Positions 24,833 through 32,756 are shown, counted from the stretch's first letter. The stretch: DNA of 52,438 bases from Kiritimatiellia bacterium (GCA_016929905.1 JAFGHX010000296.1:1-52438); one strand, 5' to 3'. Program-made: numbers and translations. Notes: generated by a model from the sequence alone, not told the origin.

Positions 24833-24922
24833 GTTGCGGGAATCGAAAGGATTGCCACGAGACGCCGCCGTGTGAAGCCGCTTGGCGTGGTTCGCCTCGT
24901 GGCAATCCTCGATTCCCGCAAC
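24833..24922. repeat. Inner long hairpin 1
   Basis: Arms 24833-24861 and 24896-24922 are reverse complements apart from a 2-base insertion (core GGATTGCCACGAG). The loop is about 34 bp. The sequence is unrelated to the neighbouring hairpin stems. Confidence 0.8.
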
Positions 24923-24953
24923 GATCGCCTTCAGAGGGGAAGGAGAGGCGGAC

Positions 24954-25035
24954 GCAGCAACTTCGAGTTGTTTGCGCCTTTGAAGGCGCCTGCACGCCGA
25001 AGGATGGGGAGGCGCAAACAGTTCGAAGTTGCTGC
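24954..25035. repeat. Inner long hairpin 2
   Basis: Arms 24954-24978 and 25011-25035 (GCAGCAACTTCGA, then TGTTTGCGCC) pair with two mismatches in 25. The loop of about 32 bp begins with another small hairpin (GCGCCTTTGAAGGCGC, 24974-24989). Confidence 0.8.
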
Positions 25036-25117
25036 AGTATCACCGGCACAACTCTCTGCCTTTCGCGTCTTCTTTCGCGCCTTTTCGCGGGCAGAAGAGA
25101 GCGCGCGCGGTCGAATG

Positions 25118-26254
25118 TCAGCCCCCCAGATACGCGCGCAACGCACGGGCCAGGTCATGGCCGAACAGGCGGGCCGTCTCCTGGTTGACTTCTCCGCCCG
25201 CCGCGTTGGCATATGGAAGCTCGATACCCGAAGCCAGCTTCACGCCCGGCAGCTCCTGCGCCCAGCTCTTCATGCCCTTGCCTTTGGAGTAGTTCTTCGC
25301 CTTGTTCCACGCCTGGCCGAACGGCAGGTTGTCCTTCGCGCTGTGCCGCAGCGGGCCCTGCTGCACGGCCTCCAGGATCTGCGAGAACCGGGACTGCTCC
25401 CGCCAGACGATTTGCTCTTGCGAACCGACGAGATAGATGACCTCGTTGTGCGGGCCCCGGATCGCAGGACAGTGCAGATCGAGCGCCGCCCGTAACCTGT
25501 CTTCCGACCAAACCGGGACGTAGTCACGCAGGGCGCCCGTTTCCGGGTACAGGCTGGTGCCGGCATAGTCGCGCCCGTGGTCGCGGGGTTCGCGGTTCTT
25601 GCCCTGGTCCCCGTCTTCCACGCCGTCCTTGTCCGCAAACGGCAGTACGAGGAATTCCACGTATTCGCGCAGCCAATTGCCCTCGGGCGTATCGGAAAGA
25701 ACCTGCTCCATGATCCCCTCGACCGCGTAGCTGGCCATCATCTCGCAGCAGTGGTGCCGGCATCCGAGCAGGACGCGGTGCGCCGGCGCGCGATCCAGAC
25801 ACCCCGCGCGCAGGCGTTCGACCTGCCGACCCTTCCGGCTCGTGCAATGCGGCTCGACAATCAGCCCGGCGGCGCCCCGATGTCTTTGCGTGAAGGCCCG
25901 CAGGTTCGATTCCTGGTACGGCATGCCAAAGCTGAACCGAACGTTCTCGGCGTCCGCGCCGAAAGCGTAGGTGAACGACTGGCCGTCGACGCCATCCGTG
26001 CCCAGCCATTGCCACGAATGCCCGGCATCCAGACTGACCGCCGGGCCGCGCACGCCGATCACGTTGCTTTTCGTGAAATGAAACCGCAGCGTCCGGCCCT
26101 GCGCGCCGCGCACGCGGAAACACCAGTAGAACCAGTCACCCGCCGTGTCGCGCAGGTCCTGATGCACAAAAACGTCCGCCCCCTCGCTTCGCTCCAGAAC
26201 GATATTGCCGCCGGGGAACGCGCAGTCGATGCTGAAACCGGCTTCTTCGGGCAT
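25118..26254 (-). CDS. M14 metallocarboxypeptidase, cytosolic (deglutamylase-like) subtype
   Basis: A 378-residue protein. The first 130 residues form the beta domain that precedes the catalytic domain in cytosolic carboxypeptidases (DWFYWCFRVRGAQGRTLRF, SFGMPYQESNL). The catalytic domain has the zinc site H-x-x-E in CRHHCCE near residue 168, the third zinc ligand in DLHCP near 258, and the catalytic Glu in GIELPYAN near 345. M14 enzymes of this type remove C-terminal or side-chain acidic residues in eukaryotes; bacterial targets are poorly known. There is no signal peptide. ATG 26254 was chosen because GAGGAG lies 6 bases upstream. It converges on the methyltransferase-PQQ gene. Confidence 0.82.
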   Translation of the reverse strand: MPEEAGFSIDCAFPGGNIVLERSEGADVFVHQDLRDTAGDWFYWCFRVRGAQGRTLRFHFTKSNVIGVRGPAVSLDAGHSWQWLGTDGVDGQSFTYAFGADAENVRFSFGMPYQESNLRAFTQRHRGAAGLIVEPHCTSRKGRQVERLRAGCLDRAPAHRVLLGCRHHCCEMMASYAVEGIMEQVLSDTPEGNWLREYVEFLVLPFADKDGVEDGDQGKNREPRDHGRDYAGTSLYPETGALRDYVPVWSEDRLRAALDLHCPAIRGPHNEVIYLVGSQEQIVWREQSRFSQILEAVQQGPLRHSAKDNLPFGQAWNKAKNYSKGKGMKSWAQELPGVKLASGIELPYANAAGGEVNQETARLFGHDLARALRAYLGG

Positions 26255-26265
26255 GGTCAACTCCT

Positions 26266-26419
26266 CATTCGACGTTCAATGTTGAGTACACGCCAAGAAA
26301 GCGGCTCGCGAGGACGCTCGCCCTCCATTGACGCCAGATGTAATGGCCATGGAGGGCGAGGCTCCTGACGAGCCGGCTTGTCGAAGTGGACTCGACGTTG
26401 ACTGTTCGACGTTCATGCC
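26266..26419. repeat. Large hairpin repeat, second composite copy
   Basis: Arms at 26301-26327 and 26350-26376 belong to the GGCTCGCGAGG family; the left arm matches the 18218 arm almost base for base. Heptamer-like units flank it: GTTCAAT, GTTGAGT, AC on the left and CTCGACG, TTGACTG, TTCGACG on the right. It lies in the divergent gap between the carboxypeptidase and PEP-CTERM genes. Confidence 0.8.
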
Positions 26420-26522
26420 GGTTCGGCTCGCCGGCAACGCTCGCCTCGTTCATCCAAGCGGGATTACCACCGGCCCCGTCGTGCCGTCAATCGCGAAAAT
26501 CACGGGGCGCGCCTTTTTTGGG

Positions 26523-26551
26523 TTGACCCGCGGAAACAGCGCCGGTAGTCT
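26523..26551 (+). promoter_or_regulatory. Candidate sigma-70-type promoter for the PEP-CTERM gene
   Basis: TTGACC (26523-26528), a 17-bp spacer and TAGTCT (26546-26551) sit about 54 bp upstream of the ATG at 26605. The match to the -35 box is good, to the -10 box moderate. Confidence 0.4.
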
Positions 26552-26604
26552 GGCAGGGCTGTGGCGTGCCATAGTTAGAATCACAAGCCAGGAGGCGCAG
26601 AACG

Positions 26605-27339
26605 ATGCCGACTCGCACACCTACCCGCTCTCTGTCCACATCCCGACTGACCGCCGGCGCAATTATGATGCTTCTCGCAACGGCCGCCTGCCGCGGCGGC
26701 GTGATCCGGGCCTACGATTTCGAGACGGCGGGCGGCTACACCACCGAGCACCCGACCAACGCGGCCTGCCCGGAATTCAGCGTTGGCGACGACGTGTTCG
26801 GCCGCAACAACAACGACACCAACTGGGACGCCGCCTGGGGCGCGAAGACGGGCGCATGGTTCTTTGCGTGGCGCGACCCCGAAGGGCAGGACCCGAGCAC
26901 CGCCGAACCGTTCGTTCTGCGCACGGACCCCATCGACCTCAGCGGCTACACCGGCGTGCAGGTCTCCGTCTACTGGCGCGCGGACGGCCTGTTCGAGGCT
27001 ACCGACGTCCTGCGCATGCATCTGGTGCAGGACGGCACGGCACAGGCGCCGTTCTTCGCCGCTTTGGAACCGGACCTGGAGAACTGCACCGACTGGACGC
27101 TCGAGGCGGCGGCCGTCCCGGACTCGGTCGGCTCGGTGCAGGTCGTGGTGGAAGGGCTCTGCAACGCGGCCGACGAATACATCGCGATCGATAACCTGGT
27201 CGTTCAAGCCGTCCCGGAACCCTCAACACTGTCCCTGCTCGGCCTCGGCGGGCTGATTCTCGGCCTGCGCATGCGCCGCCGCCAGAACCGGACGAGACGC
27301 AGCTTCAGTATTTTCGGTAGGTGCCCGAGCACCGAGTAG
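26605..27339 (+). CDS. PEP-CTERM surface protein
   Basis: A 244-residue protein with an N-terminal signal peptide (hydrophobic LTAGAIMMLLATAACRGG). A beta-rich domain of about 170 residues follows (VIRAYDFETAGGYTTEHP, PIDLSGYTGVQVSVYWRA, YIAIDNLVVQ), in the style of jelly-roll sugar-binding modules. At about 205-230 there is a full PEP-CTERM sorting tag: VPEPSTLSLLGLGGLILGLR followed by a basic cluster. An exosortase elsewhere in the genome would process it and couple it to envelope or extracellular polymer. The residues after the basic cluster form a longer tail than usual. AGGAGG precedes the ATG at 26605. The last 136 bp overlap the end of the gene on the other strand. Confidence 0.88.
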   Translation: MPTRTPTRSLSTSRLTAGAIMMLLATAACRGGVIRAYDFETAGGYTTEHPTNAACPEFSVGDDVFGRNNNDTNWDAAWGAKTGAWFFAWRDPEGQDPSTAEPFVLRTDPIDLSGYTGVQVSVYWRADGLFEATDVLRMHLVQDGTAQAPFFAALEPDLENCTDWTLEAAAVPDSVGSVQVVVEGLCNAADEYIAIDNLVVQAVPEPSTLSLLGLGGLILGLRMRRRQNRTRRSFSIFGRCPSTE

Positions 27340-27863
27340 GAGAGCTTCAGGCGGGTCGTATACGCGACGCAAATCTCCGCATGCGTCGTTTCCCTGCCGT
27401 TCGGCTGCGATTGGCCCTTGTAGATGATTTCTTTCTTCACGCGTCCGTAAAGCCGCTGCAGATGTCTGTTGTTGGCATTGTACCATACGAGGACATAGCG
27501 CTTCTTTGTCCGGCGCATGGAGCGGACGAGCTGCCACCAGAACGCATATACGTCGCCGGCCGAGAGCCGCGCGCCGCGTTCCAGCCAGACCCCGTTCACC
27601 TCCAGGACGTTGTTCAAGGAGACGTTTTGAAAAAACCAATGGTTTTCTTTCACCGCGTCCGGGAGAAAGACAACACCCCGAAACGGCGGAGTAGCCACCA
27701 GCGTATAGCCGCCCACAAGCGTGCCCCGCTCGTCGAAACAGCCGTAGGTGCTGCCCCGCGCCAGATAGGCAATGGGGATCCGGACGCCTACCAGTTCCTC
27801 GAACCGCCGCATGCATTCCTGAATCCGGCCCTCATCCGTCAACAGCCGTACCTGAACAGTCAT
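27204..27863 (-). CDS. Hypothetical protein, possibly a GNAT-type acyltransferase
   Basis: A 219-residue frame starting with ATG at 27863. The start VQVRLLTDEGRIQECMRRFE and the segment CFDERGTLVGGYTLVATPP look like the first half of a GNAT fold, and YVLVWYNANNRHLQRLYGRV looks like its acyl-CoA helix region. I cannot name the substrate. PEP-CTERM loci of other bacteria sometimes carry an associated acyltransferase, but I cannot show that this is one. The final 45 or so residues, very basic and then Pro/Ser rich, are antisense to the PEP-CTERM coding end and may not matter for function. It is divergent from the ribbon-helix-helix gene, with a 17-bp palindrome between them. Confidence 0.6.
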   Translation of the reverse strand: MTVQVRLLTDEGRIQECMRRFEELVGVRIPIAYLARGSTYGCFDERGTLVGGYTLVATPPFRGVVFLPDAVKENHWFFQNVSLNNVLEVNGVWLERGARLSAGDVYAFWWQLVRSMRRTKKRYVLVWYNANNRHLQRLYGRVKKEIIYKGQSQPNGRETTHAEICVAYTTRLKLSYSVLGHLPKILKLRLVRFWRRRMRRPRISPPRPSRDSVEGSGTA

Positions 27864-28058
27864 GATTCGCCTCCGCGGGTTGGCGGGCTTGTATTGGAGG
27901 CGGGAGCGGTACGGAGTGATGGCTCGATAAGCTGCCGGAGCGGATCAGGTCAGCCCGGGTTGTCCCGTGTGCGGGCGGCTCCGGCAGACAGGCGCGGCCG
28001 GCGTGTGATCGCGCGTGGCGCGGCGCCTCATGATGGCCCGTTCCCGATTCCGGGGAGT

Positions 28059-28075
28059 GTATAAACAGTTTATAC
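28059..28075. promoter_or_regulatory. 17-bp perfect palindrome, candidate operator
   Basis: GTATAAACAGTTTATAC is a perfect inverted repeat with a one-base centre, AT-rich in otherwise GC-rich DNA. It lies in the divergent gap between 27863 and 28335. It could be the site of the ribbon-helix-helix protein encoded next door, or a more global box such as an SOS operator. The rest of 27864-28334 contains the hairpin at 28138 and nothing else recognisable. Confidence 0.45.
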
Positions 28076-28137
28076 GCAGGGTCAAGCGAAATCTTCCGTG
28101 TACCCGGACGCAAGCACGGCAACGTATCCGGTACCCA

Positions 28138-28241
28138 GCGGCTCGCGAGGATCCGCCTCCGCCGGGCTTTCGGCGGGCAGGCGCTCGCCCTCCATTGCCA
28201 GGTTCTCGTGCAGTTGGAGGGCGAGGCTCCCGACGAGCCGC
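28138..28241. repeat. Large hairpin repeat with a small hairpin inserted in its left arm
   Basis: GCGGCTCGCGAGGAT (28138-28152) and GCGCTCGCCCTCCA (28181-28194) are the two parts of a family left arm. They are split by a foreign hairpin (CCGCC, GCCGGGC, GGCGGGCAG; 28153-28180). The right arm at 28215-28241 (TGGAGGGCGAGGCTCCCGAC, then GAGCCGC) is intact. Confidence 0.75.
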
Positions 28242-28334
28242 TTGCCGGGCTGCGTTAGCGAATTCATGAACCAGCGGGCAAAGCCGCACTCCCCGATTGA
28301 CCTGCCGGCCGGATTTCTCTATACAAGGCGCATC

Positions 28335-28565
28335 ATGAAACGCATTCCCTGCGCGTTCAGTGTCAGCCCCGACCTGCTGGCGAAGATCGATGCGCGCGCC
28401 GCGGCGCTGGGTTTGAACCGGTCGGCTTATATCGTGCAGGTAGTCCGCAGCGATCTGCTCGGGGGCGACGCGGCGCTGAGTATCGTCGCCGAACGGCGCG
28501 CGACTTACGGCACGGCCCGCGCGCGCGCGGGCAGGCGGCGCCGCGCGAAAGGGCGGGAAAAGTAG
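28335..28565 (+). CDS. Ribbon-helix-helix (CopG-like) DNA-binding protein
   Basis: A 76-residue protein. The strand IPCAFSVSPDLL followed by AKIDARAAALGLNRSAYIVQ and VVRSDLL fits the ribbon-helix-helix fold, in which the strand of a dimer reads the major groove. The tail is very basic (RARAGRRRRAKGREK) and probably disordered. Such proteins are often antitoxins or autorepressors; no toxin is seen next to it. The AT-rich palindrome at 28059-28075 is a candidate site. I chose the ATG at 28335 with AAGGCG upstream; the frame is open further upstream (ATG 28266) but that part is not family-like. A hairpin follows directly at the stop codon. Confidence 0.75.
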   Translation: MKRIPCAFSVSPDLLAKIDARAAALGLNRSAYIVQVVRSDLLGGDAALSIVAERRATYGTARARAGRRRRAKGREK

Positions 28566-28612
28566 AAGAGCCGTCCCGGCTCTTCCCGCTGGCGGCGCCG
28601 CCTGCCGCCATA
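28565..28612 (+). terminator. Hairpin repeat at the stop codon of the RHH gene
   Basis: GAAGAGCCG (28565-28573) and CGGCTCTTC (28577-28585) pair perfectly over 9 bp, followed by CGCTGGCGGCGCCGCCTGCC. The same sequence in altered form follows the stop of the HEAT gene at 36144-36193. There is no T-run. The spacer to 28769 is GC-rich with further small hairpins. Confidence 0.5.
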
Positions 28613-28769
28613 GCCGGAGGCCGACCGCGCTTTCAGCGCGGCAAGCCTCAGCGCGTGCCACGCCGGCGGCGTGGTGTCTCGACACGGCTTCGCCGGGCCG
28701 CCGCCACGCGCCCCCTGATCCGCTGCACCTCCGCGCTCTCCCGGCGAAGTCGATGAATAGACCAGGCGG

Positions 28770-29297
28770 CTAGCCTCGCCAGTCGCGCTTCTCGACCGTG
28801 CGCACGTCCGGCAGGTCGGCCAGGGTGGGCAGATACCGCATCAGCCGCGGCAGCTCGTCGTCGGCGGGGTCTCCCCGAAACGGCATGACGGGAATGTGGT
28901 TGCCGTAGTTCTTGCGCAGGGCGTCGGGGTCGTCGTCGAGCATCAGCACCTGCTCCAGCGGGTAGCCCTGCCGTTTGACCTTCCGGAGATTCTTCAGCCA
29001 GTACTCGCGGCCCGACTCCGCGTCGTAGATGCACGAGCAGCGGCCTCTGGACCAGACGAAAACCAGCTCCTCTTGGCGCGTGAAGAAACGTTGCACCACG
29101 CCGGTGACGTAATCCTCGCTCGCCGAGGACCAGACCGCCACGTGAAACGACTCGAAGCAGTAGGCGAGAAACCGGTCCAGATGCGGCCGGCCGTAGACAA
29201 AGTAGGGCGGCATCCGCAGGTCCGGCGGCCGCGCCAACGGCCGTTCGGTCCCGAAGATCAGGGTCTCGTCCAGATCCAGGATGAGCAGCATCGCCAT
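28770..29297 (-). CDS. HAD-family phosphatase, FCP1/SCP (NIF-like) type
   Basis: A 175-residue protein. HAD motif I is LILDLDETLIFG (nucleophile Asp8, acid Asp10). HAD motif II is AVWSSASEDYV. Motifs III and IV are represented by the Lys/Arg-rich LKNLRKVKRQGYPLEQ and by MLDDDPDALRKN. The order and spacing fit the FCP1-like (NLI-interacting factor) branch, which in eukaryotes dephosphorylates protein Ser/Thr. Bacterial members are widespread but their targets are mostly unknown. It stands alone on the minus strand. ATG 29297 is the natural start, since the first motif begins at residue 4. Confidence 0.88.
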   Translation of the reverse strand: MAMLLILDLDETLIFGTERPLARPPDLRMPPYFVYGRPHLDRFLAYCFESFHVAVWSSASEDYVTGVVQRFFTRQEELVFVWSRGRCSCIYDAESGREYWLKNLRKVKRQGYPLEQVLMLDDDPDALRKNYGNHIPVMPFRGDPADDELPRLMRYLPTLADLPDVRTVEKRDWRG

Positions 29298-29344
29298 TCG
29301 CCGTGCGTGTGCTTCGACAGATAGGATACCATCCGGGGGTTTGG

Positions 29345-29660
29345 GTGTCAGGTGTCAGGTTTTCCGGTTCCGCCCGGAGGCTTCCGCCATCGCCCTCCCG
29401 CCTTCACCTTTCAGGCTACGTCGCGGCAGGTCGGGCTATGGCGGCACGCGGTCGGAGAAGGCGGGCCCACTTGGGTTGCGGGCAACGCCCGCCTTGACGC
29501 CTCTCGTGTGAACATAGACGGTTTGGCGTGTATCTGAGTAGCGCGGTCGTCCTCGGCCGCGCACGGGCGCGCACGGCCGAGGGAGGGCCAGGCGAGGACG
29601 CCTGGCCTACTCCGGTTGCGGGCAACGCCCGCCTTAGGCCGCCGGGCGGAGCGCGGCGGC
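29345..29660. repeat. Intergenic repeats between phosphatase and helicase
   Basis: GTGTCAGGTGTCAGGT (29345-29360) is a two-unit 7-bp repeat. GGTTGCGGGCAACGCCCGCC is present twice (from 29474 and from 29614) as an exact 22-bp direct repeat and can fold (GCGGGC/GCCCGC). GGCCAGGCGAGGACGCCTGG (from 29586) is a palindromic unit also found at 38531. A GGCCGCC/GGCGGCC hairpin lies at the helicase stop. No gene is seen. Confidence 0.6.
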
Positions 29661-32576
29661 CTATGCCACCGGCGCGAGCAGGCGCTCGAGGTCCTTCTGG
29701 TCGAAATGCAGTTTGCGGGCGGCTTGTTCGGTGAGCACGCCGGCGACAAGGACCCGCTTGCGGTTCTGCAGCTCGAGGATCTTCGCTTCGACCGTGCCGG
29801 TCGTGAGCAGTTTGTAGACGAAGACCGGCTTGTACTGGCCGATGCGGTGCGCGCGGTCGGTCGCCTGCCGTTCGACGGCGGGGTTCCACCACGGGTCGTA
29901 GTGGATCACGGTATCGGCCGCGGTCAGGTTCAGGCCGGTCCCGCCGGCCTTGAGGCTGATGAGGAACAGGGGCACCTCGCCGCTCTGGAACCGTCGGACC
30001 AGGGCTTGCCGGTCGCGGGTGGACCCGGTCAGCGTGACGTAGCGGATGCCGCGCTTGTCGAGTTCCTGCTCGATCAGCGCGAGCATCCGGGTGAACTGGG
30101 AGAAGAGGAGGATGTGGCGGCCTTCCTCGATCATCTCCGGGATCATGTCGAGCAGCGCGGCCAGTTTGCAGGATTGCGGCAGGGCGAAGTGCTTCGCCTG
30201 CTTGTCGGCCAGGCGCGGGTCGCAGCAGGTCTGCCGGAGCCGGAGCAGGGCCTGCAGGATCGTGATCTGCGAGCGGGCGAACCCCTTGCGCGTGATCTCA
30301 CGCCGGATCCGCGACTCCATGGCCAGGCGGATGGTTTCGTACAGCTCGCGCTGCCGGTCGCTCAGTTCGACGGTATGCACGATCTCCGTCTTCGGCGGGA
30401 GTTCCTGCTCGACCTCCTGCTTGGTGCGGCGCAGCAGGAACGGCGCGACCCGTTTCTTGAGCACGAGGCGCAGGTTCGGATCGCCGTCCTTTTCCACAGG
30501 GCTCCGGAACTGGGTGTTGAACCCTTGCTGCGTGCCGAGGAAACCGGGCATGAGGAAATGGAACAGCGACCACATCTCGCCGAGATGGTTTTCCATCGGC
30601 GTGCCGGTCAGGCACAGCCGGCGCCGGCCCGACAGGTTGCGCACGATATGCGCGGTGAGCGCGCGGTGGTTCTTGATGAACTGCGCTTCGTCCAGCACGA
30701 TATAGGAGTAGTCCCGCTTGCGGTGCACGTCCGCGTCGCGGCGCAGCAGCGCGTAGGAGGTGACGACCAGGTCGACCTGATCGATCTTCGCGAAATCGGC
30801 CTTGCGGTCGGGCCCGTGCAGCAGCAGCGCCGAGAGCGGCGGGGTGAACCGCCGGATTTCGTCCATCCAGTTGTGCGTCACGCTGGTCGGCGCCACGATG
30901 AGGACCGGCTTGTCGAGCCGGCCGTTCTGCTTCTCGATCAGGAAGTGGGCGAGCGCCTGCACGGTCTTGCCCAGCCCCATATCGTCGGCCAGAATGCCGT
31001 CGAACGCATTGGCCTGGAGGAACTGGAGCCAGGCGAGTCCCATTTCCTGGTAGGGGCGCAGCCCCCCTTCGAAGCCGGCCGGCGCGGGCCGGGGCGCGAG
31101 CGCCGCGGCCTTCTGCAGACGCCGGGCGAGCGTTCGCACCTGGCCCGGCGCGTTCCAGGCGGAGGCGAAGATCTTTTCCAGTTCCGCGATTTCGGCGACG
31201 CGCCAGAAATCCATGCGCAGCCGGCCGTTTCGCTGCAGCGGCTCCTTGTGAAACAGCTCGAACAGGTTACGCAGGATCGGGAACAGGCGCGCGCCGGAGA
31301 CGACCAGCACGGTCCCTTCGGCTACGGACACGGTGAGCGTGCGCTGGGCAAGCTGCGCTTCGATTTCCTGCAGCGATTTGCCGCGGTAGGCGGCGAGCAG
31401 CTCCTGGACGACCGGCAGGACGTTGATGCGCCGGCCTTCGATCCGGACGCCGGCCTCGAACTCGAACCAGTCGATACCGGTCGATTCCAGTTCGGTGTAC
31501 CAGTCGTCGTCGTTGACGGCCACGACGTTCAGGCCCGCCTTGCGATCGACGCGCCAGCCGTCCTTTTCGAGCTGGGGAAGCACGGCGCTCAGGATGCCGG
31601 CCCAATCGTAGCCGCGGTCGCGGCTGAGCAGCCAGTTCTGTTCGGAGGCCCCCAGCGCGTGGTCGGGCAGCGCCTCCTGCAGCGGACAGAACCCGTAGGT
31701 GCGGAGCCGTTCGACGGCCCGTTCCTCGATGTCGCGGTGCCGCCTGACGCGGCGCAGCCCGTCGTCGCCGAGCAGGCTGACGTACGGGCCGCGGGCCGAT
31801 TGTGCGACGCGTTTGCCCGCATAGTCGAACTCGAGCCGCAGCACGAGCAGGCGCGTGGCGCGCGAGCCGGCCTGGGCCGGCGCGCCGAATTCCTTCTCGG
31901 AAATCGTGAGGCAGGGCACGGGCAGAATGTCGGCCAGGGTCTGAACCGGTACGCGGTCGGGCAGCGGCACGTCGACTTCCGGGAACCAGCGTGCGACGTC
32001 ATGACAGAAACGCGCGCCCGCCCTCGCGTCCATGGGCGCGGTCGCCGTCCAGGTCGCCGCCAGCGCGTCCGGCAGGTTCGTCTGCAGCAGGCCGCAGGTC
32101 GCGCTGTTCAGGTCCAGGTACAGCGGCGGAGTCAGCGGCAGGATCCGGTCCGGCGCCGGCGGCGGCACGAGCCAGACCGGGTGAAAGAGTCCGTTCGCTT
32201 CCGTGCGCCACATCGCCGTCGCCTCACGCTCCGGCCCCCACCGCAGCGGACCGCGCTGCTGGCTCGACCAGAAGCAATGGCCGGTCGCCACCATCTCGCG
32301 TACGATCGCGACGCCTTCCGGCCCGCGCAGCGCGATCTCCACCGAGTAGGAGGCCTGGCACATCACCAGCCGCATCAGGATACGGCGGTGCTGCGGCGAG
32401 AGCGTGAGCACGTCGCTCGAAGCGAGCAGGCGTCTGGGATCGCATGGGTAGCTCCCGTGTAACCCATAGTGCGCGTCCCGCGAATCGGCGAAGACGCTGC
32501 ACGTTACGCCCAGCCCGCCTGCCGCCTCGATCACATACGTCAGCAGCCGCTTCTGATCTGTTTTCGTTACGCTCAC
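29661..32576 (-). CDS. SNF2-family helicase-like ATPase
   Basis: About 971 residues. The first 450 or so are an unassigned bacterial SNF2-associated region. The two-lobed motor follows: LRPYQEMGLAWLQFLQ, Walker A DDMGLGKT near residue 533, LIVAPTSVTHNW, DEAQ box (VLDEAQFIKN) near 630, LTGTPMEN, then lobe two with ILLFSQFTRML, SLKAGGTGLNL and the arginine motif RAHRIGQ. It would translocate on double-stranded DNA and displace bound proteins, in repair, transcription recycling or defence. The frame is open to 32699, but the extra N-terminus only translates the 12-bp repeat (SSKFASKFSSRF). I chose the GTG at 32576, 8 bp after the array. A WYL regulator is encoded upstream on the same strand. Confidence 0.9.
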   Translation of the reverse strand: MSVTKTDQKRLLTYVIEAAGGLGVTCSVFADSRDAHYGLHGSYPCDPRRLLASSDVLTLSPQHRRILMRLVMCQASYSVEIALRGPEGVAIVREMVATGHCFWSSQQRGPLRWGPEREATAMWRTEANGLFHPVWLVPPPAPDRILPLTPPLYLDLNSATCGLLQTNLPDALAATWTATAPMDARAGARFCHDVARWFPEVDVPLPDRVPVQTLADILPVPCLTISEKEFGAPAQAGSRATRLLVLRLEFDYAGKRVAQSARGPYVSLLGDDGLRRVRRHRDIEERAVERLRTYGFCPLQEALPDHALGASEQNWLLSRDRGYDWAGILSAVLPQLEKDGWRVDRKAGLNVVAVNDDDWYTELESTGIDWFEFEAGVRIEGRRINVLPVVQELLAAYRGKSLQEIEAQLAQRTLTVSVAEGTVLVVSGARLFPILRNLFELFHKEPLQRNGRLRMDFWRVAEIAELEKIFASAWNAPGQVRTLARRLQKAAALAPRPAPAGFEGGLRPYQEMGLAWLQFLQANAFDGILADDMGLGKTVQALAHFLIEKQNGRLDKPVLIVAPTSVTHNWMDEIRRFTPPLSALLLHGPDRKADFAKIDQVDLVVTSYALLRRDADVHRKRDYSYIVLDEAQFIKNHRALTAHIVRNLSGRRRLCLTGTPMENHLGEMWSLFHFLMPGFLGTQQGFNTQFRSPVEKDGDPNLRLVLKKRVAPFLLRRTKQEVEQELPPKTEIVHTVELSDRQRELYETIRLAMESRIRREITRKGFARSQITILQALLRLRQTCCDPRLADKQAKHFALPQSCKLAALLDMIPEMIEEGRHILLFSQFTRMLALIEQELDKRGIRYVTLTGSTRDRQALVRRFQSGEVPLFLISLKAGGTGLNLTAADTVIHYDPWWNPAVERQATDRAHRIGQYKPVFVYKLLTTGTVEAKILELQNRKRVLVAGVLTEQAARKLHFDQKDLERLLAPVA

Positions 32577-32583
32577 GGTCCCA

Positions 32584-32695
32584 GACTTGCTCGAGAACCT
32601 GCTCGAGAACTTGCTCGCGAACTTACTCGAAAACCCGCCTTCGCTCAGCGCTTCCGCCGTCGTCCCGCGGCGCAGACGCCCGGGACTATGGCGAG
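32584..32695. repeat. 12-bp repeat array plus compound repeat upstream of the helicase
   Basis: Units GAGAACCTGCTC (32593-32604), GAGAACTTGCTC (32605-32616), GCGAACTTACTC (32617-32628) and a decayed fourth. Next to it CCCGCCTTCGCTCAGCG and GGGACTATGGCGAGACAAG match the GC-rich core of the repeats at 222-310 and 1880-1961. Read along the helicase strand the units are GAGCAAGTTCTC, ending 8 bp before its start codon. Confidence 0.8.
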
Positions 32696-32756
32696 ACAAG
32701 TCGGCGGGCGCGGCTCACTCGAAATCTCCCCGGCGCCGGCCCAGGCCCGACGCCCG

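Larger units (their letters stand above)
24757..25092. repeat. Outer inverted repeat enclosing two independent hairpins, between convergent genes
   Basis: The left arm at 24757-24783 (GCCCGCGAAA, then GCGCGAAAGGCAGAG) pairs with 25054-25092, where the right arm carries about 12 extra bases. The 270 bp between the arms contain two further long hairpins at 24833-24922 and 24954-25035. The element fills the gap between the convergent methyltransferase-PQQ and carboxypeptidase genes. Confidence 0.7.

Noticed and set aside
32577..32699. N-terminal extension of the helicase from an upstream start
   Set aside because: These codons translate the 12-bp repeat (SSKFASKFSSRF). Protein-like sequence begins at the GTG at 32576.
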